Positions 8,641 to 16,215 of a stretch of 43,559 nucleotides of DNA are shown here, one piece after another (the first letter of the stretch is position 1; each line of letters starts with the position of its first letter). The notes below the pieces were generated by a model. That model was not told the DNA's origin. It saw only the letters and a program-made list of their open reading frames with translations, and made no database searches. The translations under genes and the position numbers were made by a program. Location of the stretch: contig JAFTRQ010000095.1 of NCBI GenBank assembly GCA_017462125.1, positions 1 through 43,559 on the forward strand. Reading direction: 5' to 3'. Source of the stretch: Clostridia bacterium (GTDB lineage Bacteria; Bacillota_A; Clostridia; Oscillospirales; CAG-272).

Positions 8641-8762
8641 CAGCGTGAAGGTTACTTCCCGCTAATAGTTTCACGCACGAATTTTGCATTTTCGGCAAAA
8701 TTCATCAATTACTATATTTGTGCCGCTGCGGGGTTCCCGTATGCGGCGGAATGGAGATTATT
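8641..8762 (+). ncRNA. Conserved structured 5' leader, copy A (candidate cis-RNA)
   Basis: Three hairpins can be drawn: GCGTGAA (8643-8649) with TTCACGC (8670-8676); GAATTTTGC (8679-8687) with GCAAAATTC (8695-8703); GCCGC (8722-8726) with GCGGC (8743-8747), followed by GAATGGAG, which is the ribosome binding site of the next gene. The same order of hairpins, linkers (ATTCATCRATTACTAT) and ribosome site recurs at 28640-28760 before an unrelated gene. I do not recognise a known family. Confidence 0.55.
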
Positions 8763-9431
8763 ATGAAATACTGTCCCGAATGCGGTAATCCGTTATCTTC
8801 GGCAAACTATTGCAACAGATGCCACACATTTTTCAGCGACAATAGCGGCGCAAGCTCCTCAGACTTTGAGATCGTGAACGGCGTGCTTGTAAAATATAAA
8901 GGAAACGGCGGCAGGGTCGTGATTCCCTCCACCGTCAGAACTATCGGAGACGAGGCTTTTGTAAATTGCGAAAGCATGACAAGCGTTGAAATCCCGCGCA
9001 GTGTTGTTTATATCGATGAAGGCGCGTTTGGATATTGCACCAATCTGACAAGCATCACGATTCCCGACAGCGTGAGACAGATCGGCTCTGAGGAGTGGTC
9101 TGCCGTGTTTATGAATTGCAAGCGCCTATCGAACGTGGTTCTCCCCGATTCGATCAGCTTTATCGGAAAAGCTATGTTTTACGGCTGCAGCAGCTTAACG
9201 TCCATTACCCTGCCCGAAAGCATTACCGAGATCAAGGAAGCCGCCTTCAAGTGCTGTGACAATCTGACAAGCATCACGATTCCGAGAAACGTAAGAACCT
9301 TGGGATACGAGATCTTTTGGCCCTGCCCGAGCCTGCGCACCATCAGAATATCCCGTTATTCAAGCTTGAAAAACAATATCGCGTATATGTCTATGCTTCG
9401 CTCCACGAAGGCTGACATCGTTGAATATTAA
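8763..9431 (+). CDS. Zinc-ribbon protein with BspA-like leucine-rich repeats, small
   Basis: This 222-residue protein starts with a zinc ribbon (CPEC 4-7, a second pair CNRC near 17-20), more diverged than in the two upstream paralogues. A short linker leads to the same beta segment (VNGVLVKYKGNGGRVVIP) and about six LRR_5 repeats. GGAG sits 6 nt before the ATG at 8763. It follows the conserved leader and an internal promoter, so it may be regulated separately from the upstream genes. No export signal is visible. Function is unknown; it belongs to the same family as its neighbours. Confidence 0.7.
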   Translation: MKYCPECGNPLSSANYCNRCHTFFSDNSGASSSDFEIVNGVLVKYKGNGGRVVIPSTVRTIGDEAFVNCESMTSVEIPRSVVYIDEGAFGYCTNLTSITIPDSVRQIGSEEWSAVFMNCKRLSNVVLPDSISFIGKAMFYGCSSLTSITLPESITEIKEAAFKCCDNLTSITIPRNVRTLGYEIFWPCPSLRTIRISRYSSLKNNIAYMSMLRSTKADIVEY

Positions 9432-9523
9432 GAAGCATTGGCGCCGTTTCCCTACACGGATTTATGGGTGTGCCACCTCAAGGCACAGATTTCAGTTACG
9501 AACAGACATCAGGAGAGAGAAAA

Positions 9524-10918
9524 ATGAAAACCTGTCCAAAATGCAAAGCAAACGTAAGCGACACGGCGAAATTTTGCGTCAAGTGTGGCTTCAACATCAA
9601 AAAATTTGAAGAAGAAAACGCAAACAAGGAGTATTTCTGCGCGGAATGCGGAACCAAGTTCTCGGGCGGCAGCTTCTGCCCCGAATGCGGCTACAACATT
9701 TCCGCAGACGTGTCTCTTGACAACGGCGCAGATGCCGATGCTGTCAGCGTCGCGCCCATAGACACGGGGGCGGTTGTGGCAAGCCTTGATTTGGGCGCTA
9801 TGAGCAGTATGGCGCAGGAGCAGCTTTATGAAAAGGACGGCTTTGTGGTCGAAAACGGCATATTGACCGGCTACAATGGCAAAAAGAGGATCGTTACGAT
9901 TCCCGGAACCATCGAGGAGATCTTCGACGGTGCCTTTGAAAACAACGACGTGATCACCTTCGTTGAGATCGGAGAGGGCGTCAGGATCATCGGCAAAAGA
10001 GCCTTTGCAAACTGCAGCTCCCTTGTCAAGATCAATATCCCTGTGTCGATCGAGAAGATTTACGAAGATACGTTTGAGGGAACAAAGCTGGAAAACCTGC
10101 TTTTAACCGAATACGATCAGTCTCTCTTAAACAAATTCATTTCCAAGCAAGCAAAGGATTACTTGAGTGGCGAGAATAATCTTGATCGCTATCGGACAAC
10201 CTGCAATGGTTCTTTGATCTTTAACGTTCTTGAATTGGAAAAGGATGCAGAAGATGCCAAAGCAAAGGCAGATGCAAAGAGAGCTGACGATCTGCGCAAA
10301 GCCGAGCAGGCAAAAAAAGCAGAAGAAAAGCGCAAGGCCGAAGAAGAACATCAAAAATTGCTTGCAAGCTGGTCTGTCGGGAAGACAAACTGCCTTGGTA
10401 CGTATAACAAGCAAAGCATTGAATGGGTCGTGCTTGAAAGAAAAGGAAACAAGGCCTTGATATTGAGCAAATACGTACTCGATGCAATGCGCTATAACGA
10501 GATTTATTGTGGAATAACGTGGGCAAGCAGCACCTTGCGAAGATGGCTGAACAATAATTTTTTGTCTATATCCTTTGATTCTAAAGACAGATCAAAGATT
10601 ATCGCCACAACCGTATTGAATCCCAACAACCAAAGATACGGCACCAGCGGCGGCGAAACCACCACCGATTTTGTATTCCTTTTGAGTGAAGAGGAGGTAG
10701 CAAAGTATAAATCTTTAAATATTATGGAATGTACCGCTACCGATTATGCTAAATCTCATAAGCCGGAAACAAGCTATTACGGAAAAGTGCTTTGGTGGCT
10801 TCGTTCTCCGGGCGAACGACAGAACCAAGCGATGTGTTTCGGTGATTATTCCAGCTACGGTAGCGTAACCGGCAATCTCGGCGTCCGCCCTGCTATGTGG
10901 ATCGACCTTGATCTTTAA
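9524..10918 (+). CDS. Double zinc-ribbon / LRR_5 / coiled-coil / DUF6273-like protein
   Basis: This 464-residue mosaic has two zinc ribbons (CPKC...CVKC, about 4-21; CAEC...CPEC, about 40-56), a linker, two or three LRR_5 units (about 110-190), a Lys/Glu/Ala-rich coiled coil (about 245-285) and a C-terminal domain (about 290-464) with WASSTLRRWLNN, WWLRSPG and GVRPAMWIDL, the signature of the DUF6273 family seen at the ends of many Firmicutes surface or regulatory proteins. The start is set by AGGAGAG before ATG 9524. It shares modules with the genes before it and precedes the WXG-like genes, linking the two halves of the cluster. The role of DUF6273 is not known to me. Confidence 0.7.
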   Translation: MKTCPKCKANVSDTAKFCVKCGFNIKKFEEENANKEYFCAECGTKFSGGSFCPECGYNISADVSLDNGADADAVSVAPIDTGAVVASLDLGAMSSMAQEQLYEKDGFVVENGILTGYNGKKRIVTIPGTIEEIFDGAFENNDVITFVEIGEGVRIIGKRAFANCSSLVKINIPVSIEKIYEDTFEGTKLENLLLTEYDQSLLNKFISKQAKDYLSGENNLDRYRTTCNGSLIFNVLELEKDAEDAKAKADAKRADDLRKAEQAKKAEEKRKAEEEHQKLLASWSVGKTNCLGTYNKQSIEWVVLERKGNKALILSKYVLDAMRYNEIYCGITWASSTLRRWLNNNFLSISFDSKDRSKIIATTVLNPNNQRYGTSGGETTTDFVFLLSEEEVAKYKSLNIMECTATDYAKSHKPETSYYGKVLWWLRSPGERQNQAMCFGDYSSYGSVTGNLGVRPAMWIDLDL

Positions 10919-10939
10919 TAACGGAGGTCAGCGTGAAAT

Positions 10940-11209
10940 ATGCCATACAAAATAGACGTAGACGCAATTGAGAGGTACATAGAATACCTGAAGAAGTTCA
11001 AAAAGAAGCTTGAAAAGGAGCTTGACGACTTCGACAAGGAGCTGAAGGACGCGCACAAGCATTGGGACGACAACAATTACGCTCTGACCGTTGAAGCCAA
11101 GGAGAAGGTCTCCGTCGAGCAGAGAAAGCTGATCGAGGAGATCGACAGGTCGCTGAAAAAGCTGAAGCAGATGCACGAGGAATACGCTAAATATTTAAGG
11201 AGAAAATGA
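10940..11209 (+). CDS. Small helical WXG100-like protein (HWDD)
   Basis: This 89-residue, highly charged, all-helical protein has a central turn HWDDNNY with Trp at residue 42, flanked by helices of about 35 residues. WXG100 proteins are helical hairpins of about 100 residues with a W-x-G turn near residue 43, so position and size fit while Gly is replaced by Asp. GGAGG lies 12 nt before the ATG, a slightly long spacing; the nearer GTG is out of frame. The stop overlaps the next start. It lacks Cys and a signal peptide. Membership of the WXG100 superfamily is inferred from layout. Confidence 0.6.
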   Translation: MPYKIDVDAIERYIEYLKKFKKKLEKELDDFDKELKDAHKHWDDNNYALTVEAKEKVSVEQRKLIEEIDRSLKKLKQMHEEYAKYLRRK

Positions 11210-11493
11210 TGAACAAGCTGATCAACAATTCCGATCCCGACGAAATGCTGAAGATCGCAAAAAAGATCGCAATTTACGCAGAGGATCTGAAAAAGGATAT
11301 GAAAAAGCTGATGCAGACCCATCAGGGTATGCACACAAGCTGGTCGGGCAAGCAGTACGATGACTTTTCAAGAGCCATCGAAAACGCAGATTCCGTCATT
11401 CAGAAGCAGACGGAAAAGCTTCTTCTGATATCCAAGGACGTAGAAAACGATGCCCGTCAGCTGAAGATCGCGCAGGGCGTCAGCACGAGGTAA
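11209..11493 (+). CDS. WXG100 family (Esx-like) protein
   Basis: This 94-residue protein is helix, turn, helix with SWSGKQYDDF at 44-53, a full W-S-G motif with Trp45. Size, motif and motif position match the WXG100 family, whose members form dimers and are exported by type VII systems or act as partners of larger substrates. GGAG ends 6 nt before the ATG at 11209; the ATG at 11206 is an alternative, both overlapping the upstream stop. No clear YxxxD/E export signal is visible in its C-terminus. It lies eight genes after an EssC-like ATPase on the same strand. Confidence 0.75.
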   Translation: MNKLINNSDPDEMLKIAKKIAIYAEDLKKDMKKLMQTHQGMHTSWSGKQYDDFSRAIENADSVIQKQTEKLLLISKDVENDARQLKIAQGVSTR

Positions 11494-11496
11494 TTT

Positions 11497-11817
11497 ATGT
11501 CGAAAAGCACAATATCCGCTCTCAAAACCGAGATTCGCGCCGAATTTGATGCCGCCCGCAAGGCCGAGGACGATCTGAAGCACCTTGACAGGTCGATCGG
11601 CAACGCTATGGACGACCGAGTCGGTCAGAGCGCGAGAGAAAGCCTTTCGGGCATCCTCAACCGCTTCTCTCTCAATATCGACCAAGGGCTGCAGAGCGTT
11701 GACCGAGCCACAGGCGCGCTTGACAGGGGCTACGCAAGGGCAGACGGGATCTCCGCGCAAGCCGAGGCGATCCTCTCCCGCGCAAGATCGATCGTAAAGG
11801 AGCTGGGAGAGATATGA
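11497..11817 (+). CDS. Small helical protein, WXG-cluster, unknown function
   Basis: This 106-residue protein is predicted to be almost all helical and rich in Ala, Arg, Asp and Ser, with no Trp and no Cys. GAGG lies 6 nt before the start. Its stop overlaps the start of the next gene by 4 nt (ATGA), so the two are probably translated together. By size and position it could be a small partner, like the LXG-associated alpha-helical proteins of type VIIb systems, but no motif proves this. Confidence 0.6.
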   Translation: MSKSTISALKTEIRAEFDAARKAEDDLKHLDRSIGNAMDDRVGQSARESLSGILNRFSLNIDQGLQSVDRATGALDRGYARADGISAQAEAILSRARSIVKELGEI

Positions 11818-12800
11818 ACGACGTCTGCTTTGAGCTGTTCAATCTGCGGCTGATCCCCGATGCCTGCATCGAATCCGAAAACAGCGTGAAGGAAAGCCTG
11901 AATGGGCTTGGCGAGGTGACCTGCAAGCTGGAGAGAGAGCTCTCCTCCTTTAACGAGGTCGCAAGGCGCGCCGCAGAAGCCCTGCGGGCCTATATTTCCG
12001 AGGTCAGGTCACTCCTTGGCGCGGTGGATCAAAAATGCTCCGCGGCGCAAGGCAAAAAGCAGCAGGAGCTCCCTCCCCCGCCCAAGCCCTCGATCCCCTC
12101 GGATGCCACGCCTGCGCAAAAGAACGCGATTGCATCCGCATATCGGGAGAATGTGCGGGCGACAGAGGAAAAAAACGCAAGCATCCGCAGGGAGAATCAG
12201 CGCATCGACGAATACTGCTCCCGTTGCAACGGGGCGAAGCAGGAGCTTGAAAGGCTTATTTCCGACCTGCATCAGCTGCAGGCAAGCTTGACGAGCGAGA
12301 CCGAGGCGGTGGCCGCGGAAGCCCACGAGCATTACGCAAGAGCCCGCGACACGGTGAACCAAAGCGGAAGGATCAACGTGGCGATGAGCGAATTTTACTA
12401 TGCCTTCGATCAGATCCTTCAGACCGCGCAAAGGCTTTGCGAGATGAATGCCCGAAGCGTGCGGGGATACTCGTATATCGACCGACTCTTCACGGTCAAA
12501 AACACCCACAGCCATCTGTCCTCCCCCGTAGCGTTCGATTTCGATGCCGCGCCCCGACGGGAGACCGAGCCCGAAGAAGCCGAAACGGACACCGAGCTGC
12601 TGATCAAGACCAAGGACAGCGAAGCCTTCCTCGAGATGGCGCAGGGGGTCACGCGAATCAGAATGCCCAGCGCCAACCTGCATAAGCTTGGCGGCAAGGC
12701 CTTTACGGCAAAAATGAATGCCTTGGGCTTCTCTACGGTTGCGCAGGCAGACGGCTCGCTGATCGATCTGAACGGTATGATACATTGGGAGAAGCAATAA
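11814..12800 (+). CDS. Coiled-coil protein, possible WXG/LXG-type partner or substrate
   Basis: This 328-residue protein has an N-terminal helical region (about 15-75), a Pro-rich hinge (ELPPPPKPSIP, about 84-95), a long coiled coil (about 100-190), a further helical stretch to about 230, an acidic linker (EPEEAETDTE) and a compact C-terminal domain (about 255-328) ending in GMIHWEKQ. No signal peptide or membrane segment is seen. It is the largest member of the helical set and shares a 4-nt overlap with its upstream neighbour. LXG-type exported proteins also join a long helical head to a C-terminal domain, but I see no toxin motif. Function is unknown. Confidence 0.6.
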   Translation: MNDVCFELFNLRLIPDACIESENSVKESLNGLGEVTCKLERELSSFNEVARRAAEALRAYISEVRSLLGAVDQKCSAAQGKKQQELPPPPKPSIPSDATPAQKNAIASAYRENVRATEEKNASIRRENQRIDEYCSRCNGAKQELERLISDLHQLQASLTSETEAVAAEAHEHYARARDTVNQSGRINVAMSEFYYAFDQILQTAQRLCEMNARSVRGYSYIDRLFTVKNTHSHLSSPVAFDFDAAPRRETEPEEAETDTELLIKTKDSEAFLEMAQGVTRIRMPSANLHKLGGKAFTAKMNALGFSTVAQADGSLIDLNGMIHWEKQ

Positions 12801-12801
12801 A

Positions 12802-13095
12802 ATGAATACGGTAAAAATTGAAATGAACGCGCTTGAGGCCGAGAAGCACACCGTGATATCGGTCTATAAAAGGCAGCTTGAGGCCTTTCGCTATATCAAA
12901 AAGGAGCTTGAGGGGGTACAGTGGTCGGACGCCAATTACGACAGGCTGATCGACAGCATAAATGCCATCGGGCAGGCTCTGTCCGCCACCCTTCAAGCGC
13001 TCACCAACGGCGACGACGTTTTCGTGATCAGCGAGCTGATCCCGTTGGCAGAAGAATATCTGGAGCACGAAAAAAGATTCCCGAGGATCAAATGA
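12802..13095 (+). CDS. Small helical WXG100-like protein (QWSD, YxxxE tail)
   Basis: This 97-residue protein has helix, turn, helix with VQWSDANYD and Trp at residue 41, the same place as in the two other WXG-like proteins; Gly is Asp. Its C-terminal part has YLEHE (86-90), a YxxxE pattern that serves as an export signal in known type VII substrates. GGGAG about 9 nt before ATG supports the start, 1 nt after the previous stop. The stop codon lies inside the terminator hairpin that ends the cluster. Confidence 0.65.
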   Translation: MNTVKIEMNALEAEKHTVISVYKRQLEAFRYIKKELEGVQWSDANYDRLIDSINAIGQALSATLQALTNGDDVFVISELIPLAEEYLEHEKRFPRIK

Positions 13096-13110
13096 TCGCT
13101 CGGGAATTTT
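13076..13110 (+). terminator. Terminator of the FtsK/WXG cluster
   Basis: TTCCCGAG (13078-13085) pairs with CTCGGGAA (13099-13106), with an inner GATCA/TGATC pair, followed by TTTT. It contains the last stop codon. Confidence 0.85.
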
Positions 13111-13184
13111 CAGATTGTCGAAAAGCTGTTATACCGCAAGAAGCAAAATAACAGAAAAACCGTGAAATTTGACCAAAAATAATA

Positions 13185-13213
13185 TTGCAATTCTGCCTTG
13201 ATTATGTTACAAT
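13185..13213 (+). promoter_or_regulatory. Promoter for GH110-like gene
   Basis: TTGCAA, 17 nt, TACAAT, 35 nt before a very strong ribosome site (AAGGAGGGTGA). Confidence 0.7.
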
Positions 13214-13248
13214 AAAGGCAAAGACAGAACCCACAAGGAGGGTGACCT

Positions 13249-14781
13249 ATGATGATTTTCAGACCCGAGGACTATGGCGCACGTGCCGACGGAATTACAA
13301 ACGATGCCACAGCGCTTTGGAGCGCCATTGCCGCCGCTTGCGATTACGAGGGCGAGGCGCAGGTGCTTCTGCAACCGAACAAGGCATATCACATCGCTCC
13401 CACCGAGGATCAGAGAAGCGGCAGGCTTCAAATGAAGATCGGCGGTCTCAAGCAGAGCGCATCGAGCATGAACTGCACCGCGGCGATCCCGATCGCCGAC
13501 GCGAAGGATATTCGCATCAAGGGCGAGAACACAAAAATTCTGCTCTCCCCTCCCTTCAATTACTGCAATATTTATCACAGCGAGAATATTGCCGTTGAGG
13601 GCTTGACCTTCGACTATATCTACCATCCCTTTGCCAAGGCAACGCTTATTGAGCTTGACGAGGAAAGCCGCAAGGCGACCGTCAAATGCGACCGCTCCCT
13701 GCGCATCAAGGAAAGGACGCTTGACCGCGGATTTTCCATCATCGAGCGCCCCGACTCGCGTTACCATATGCGCTCCCTTGCCTTCACTCCCGTTGACGCG
13801 GATAATCTGATCTACGAGGTGGAATTCAAGGACGATGCCGCAACCGTGGAGCGCTTGCCTATGCTTCGCGAATATCCCCTGATCGTTCCCATCCCCAATT
13901 TCGGTCACTGCATCGAGCGCGGCTTTTCTATAGTCGGAAACAAGAACGTAAGCTTCAAGGATTGCACCGTCCACAGCCTTGCAAGATTTGGCGTGGTGCT
14001 CTTCTACAACGATGGAACGGTTGTTTTCGACAACTTCAGAGCCGAGAGGACAAAGGACGAGAGTGCCTGCATCGTTGGCTGGCGCGACCTTTTCCACGTG
14101 AAGGAAAGCCACGCGAAATACGTCTGGAAGAACTGCTATGCCGAGTATTGCTACGACGACATCTTCAATATCTCCGCCTCCACGCTTGCGGCGCAGAAGG
14201 TCTATGCCGAGGACGACATCGACTTCATCTGGCCCGAAACCAAGGGAATCTACGCCGGCGTCCGCGTTGGTGACACGGTATCGGTCATTGACTATGACAC
14301 AGGCAAGGACTATGGCGAGCATAAGATCCGAGAGATCGTCGAGCAGCAAGGAAGCCATAACCGCTTCCGCCTTGAAACGCCCGTCGTAGGCATTGAGCAG
14401 GCAACGAACACAAGAGTGCACGTCCTTGAAATGGGAGCACCCGGCTCCCTCATCGAGGATTGCGAATTCCACGGCACCTTCCGCCTGCGAAACCCCATCG
14501 AGGTGAAGAACACCTTCTTTGAGAACAAGAGATTCTGGCTTGACACCTGGTTCCCCGGAGCCATCGGCGAGGGTCCCGTGCCGAAGCATATTCACTTCAA
14601 GGATTGCACCTTCGTTTGCGACGACGAGGAAAATAAATATTTCCACATCGGGTCTCAAAGGGCGGATAACAGCGGCGAGCCTCAGTACCACATCGAGGAT
14701 ATGGTATTTGAGAATTGCAAGATCCCCTTGGAAACCCTCGAGATCAGCGAAAGCGATAAGGATTACGTGATTATAAAATAA
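13249..14781 (+). CDS. Right-handed beta-helix glycosidase, GH110-like
   Basis: This 510-residue protein begins with FRPEDYGARADGITNDATAL, the classic DYGAxxDG-x-x-D-T/A start of pectate-lyase/GH28/GH110 beta-helices. Several later coils resemble GH110 (alpha-1,3-galactosidase): an inserted beta barrel (about 125-210), NVSFKDCTVHSLARFGV, and NCYAEYCYDDIFNIS in place of the usual GDDxIN acidic pair. It has no signal peptide, so the substrate is probably imported first. Start ATG 13249 or 13252; the strong AGGAGGGTGA site serves both. It is monocistronic, with its own promoter and terminator, tail-to-tail with a sialidase-fold gene. Exact family (GH110 versus another beta-helix hydrolase or lyase) is uncertain. 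Confidence 0.65.
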   Translation: MMIFRPEDYGARADGITNDATALWSAIAAACDYEGEAQVLLQPNKAYHIAPTEDQRSGRLQMKIGGLKQSASSMNCTAAIPIADAKDIRIKGENTKILLSPPFNYCNIYHSENIAVEGLTFDYIYHPFAKATLIELDEESRKATVKCDRSLRIKERTLDRGFSIIERPDSRYHMRSLAFTPVDADNLIYEVEFKDDAATVERLPMLREYPLIVPIPNFGHCIERGFSIVGNKNVSFKDCTVHSLARFGVVLFYNDGTVVFDNFRAERTKDESACIVGWRDLFHVKESHAKYVWKNCYAEYCYDDIFNISASTLAAQKVYAEDDIDFIWPETKGIYAGVRVGDTVSVIDYDTGKDYGEHKIREIVEQQGSHNRFRLETPVVGIEQATNTRVHVLEMGAPGSLIEDCEFHGTFRLRNPIEVKNTFFENKRFWLDTWFPGAIGEGPVPKHIHFKDCTFVCDDEENKYFHIGSQRADNSGEPQYHIEDMVFENCKIPLETLEISESDKDYVIIK

Positions 14782-14783
14782 AG

Positions 14784-14818
14784 GAAAAGCCGTTTGCCTC
14801 AAGCAAACGGCTTTTTTG
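14784..14818. terminator. Bidirectional terminator between convergent genes
   Basis: AAAGCCGTTTGC, loop CTCAA, GCAAACGGCTTTTTT. A-rich on the left and T-rich on the right, so it can serve both the 13249 and the 14823 genes. Confidence 0.85.
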
Positions 14819-14822
14819 ATCA

Positions 14823-16211
14823 TTAAATCAACCGAAAATTCTCAATTCTGTGGAAGGTGGAATAGTTTGCGTCGTGGTAATTCTTTGCGCCATTCATCGC
14901 CGTGCGGCTGAGATAGATGATATCGTCGCCCTCGATCTCAAAATCCACGTATTGGAAGCCCACCATCTTGGGGTCGTCATACCTGCGGTCGATCAGGTCG
15001 CAAACAAGCTCCCAATCCGAAAGGTTCTCGGAGGAGACAAGCGAGAGCAGGTTTCGCGCCGTTTTGGGATCGTCGATACGGCGGGAAATGATCGAATAAT
15101 ATTTTCCGCTGACAGCGTCTCTCTTGATCATAAATTTCGACAGGTTTCCGTCAAAATTCACCGCGTGAGAATACTCGATGGGCGCGTCGGGGTCGTCGGG
15201 AACGCCAAAGACAAGAATCTTCTTTTCCATCTGGGTCTGATATCGCATATAGTTATAGAGCTTGCCGTCGGGAGCGACCACAAGCGTGCCCTCGATGTTA
15301 CCCGCCTTGCCGTCGGGCGCCGCGCCCTCCCATGTGGCATCGTGAACCACGGGAGGCGTAAAGTGCCAATTCTCGGGATCGAGAAGGTCGGCATTCTCAT
15401 CGCAGGACATAACCATCGCGCCGTGATAATATCCCTTATCAAGCCAGCTTCCCCATTCAAGGGTCTCGTAGATCCTGCCGTTGTGATATACCACGTTCTG
15501 GGGGTTCTTGTGAACGCCCGCATAGCCTGCCTTTCCGTTTGCGCCGCGCAAAAGTGAGACGGGCGCGGAGAAGGTCTTGCCGCCATCGGTGGACTTGCCG
15601 ATCAGAAGGTCGCCGTACTCGGTGGAGACGGAGAGCATATAGATCTCGCCCTTATGCATAAACATCTTTCCCCAAAAGCTCGGCATCAGCTCGCTGACGT
15701 AATGCCAGCTCTTGCCGTCGTCGTCCGAGCGGAAGATCAGCGTCAGATTCTGCGGTGAGCCGCCCGTGAAAACGTCCATCGACGCAAGCAGAAATCCCTC
15801 GGGATGGCGAAGGAGCGAGGGGGAGCAGAGCGCGTTGCCCGAGTAAGCGTAGCAACGGTCGTTGGGGTGGAGATAATTGACCACGGTTCCCACCGCCTCG
15901 GCGCATTTCGCGATGCGGACGCGGCTCTTTTTCTCGCCCGACTTCACGTAAAATTCGTAGTCCTTGCCCTCGTCAAGACCCACGATATCATATTCGTAAT
16001 ATTCCTTTCCACCGCCCGAAATCTGTCCGCAGAGCGCGAATTCGCCCTCGCCCACAGGACGGCAGCAGATCTCGTAATTTTCGCACCCCGCGTCCAGCCA
16101 TTCAAGGTGAATACAGTCCTTTCCCGGCGCAAGTCTGCAGACGTAAATATCGCCAACCTCCCACAAAAAGGGAGCGTAGGGCGCGTAGCTCCATTTATTA
16201 TAGCCTTTCAT
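14823..16211 (-). CDS. Sialidase-fold (BNR/Asp-box) protein with fibronectin-like head
   Basis: This 462-residue protein has an N-terminal segment (about 20-105) like a fibronectin type III domain and a six-bladed propeller from about 110. Two Asp boxes are clear: SDDDGKSW and STDGGKTF, a hallmark of exo-sialidases. Neither a signal peptide nor an FRIP motif is visible, so it may be an intracellular sialidase, another propeller glycosidase, or a non-catalytic relative. It ends at the shared terminator and starts 5 nt after the stop of the aldolase gene on the same strand, so the two form an operon. Pairing with an N-acetylneuraminate lyase-type enzyme points towards sialic acid or a related sugar acid; that link is an inference. 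Confidence 0.65.
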   Translation of the reverse strand: MKGYNKWSYAPYAPFLWEVGDIYVCRLAPGKDCIHLEWLDAGCENYEICCRPVGEGEFALCGQISGGGKEYYEYDIVGLDEGKDYEFYVKSGEKKSRVRIAKCAEAVGTVVNYLHPNDRCYAYSGNALCSPSLLRHPEGFLLASMDVFTGGSPQNLTLIFRSDDDGKSWHYVSELMPSFWGKMFMHKGEIYMLSVSTEYGDLLIGKSTDGGKTFSAPVSLLRGANGKAGYAGVHKNPQNVVYHNGRIYETLEWGSWLDKGYYHGAMVMSCDENADLLDPENWHFTPPVVHDATWEGAAPDGKAGNIEGTLVVAPDGKLYNYMRYQTQMEKKILVFGVPDDPDAPIEYSHAVNFDGNLSKFMIKRDAVSGKYYSIISRRIDDPKTARNLLSLVSSENLSDWELVCDLIDRRYDDPKMVGFQYVDFEIEGDDIIYLSRTAMNGAKNYHDANYSTFHRIENFRLI

Positions 16212-16215
16212 ATGC

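Noticed and set aside
12009..12851. Minus-strand frame (280 codons) across the coiled-coil gene
   Set aside because: Antisense shadow in high-GC coding sequence, overlapping two well-spaced plus-strand genes.
2253..13095. Complete canonical type VII secretion system
   Set aside because: No EssA, EssB, EsaA, EsaB, EccB, EccD or EccE-like membrane component is visible; only the motor and WXG-like proteins are.
13207..14823. Long minus-strand frame (538 codons) opposite the GH110-like gene
   Set aside because: It is the antisense shadow of a gene with clear motifs, promoter and ribosome site; its own product shows no family motif.
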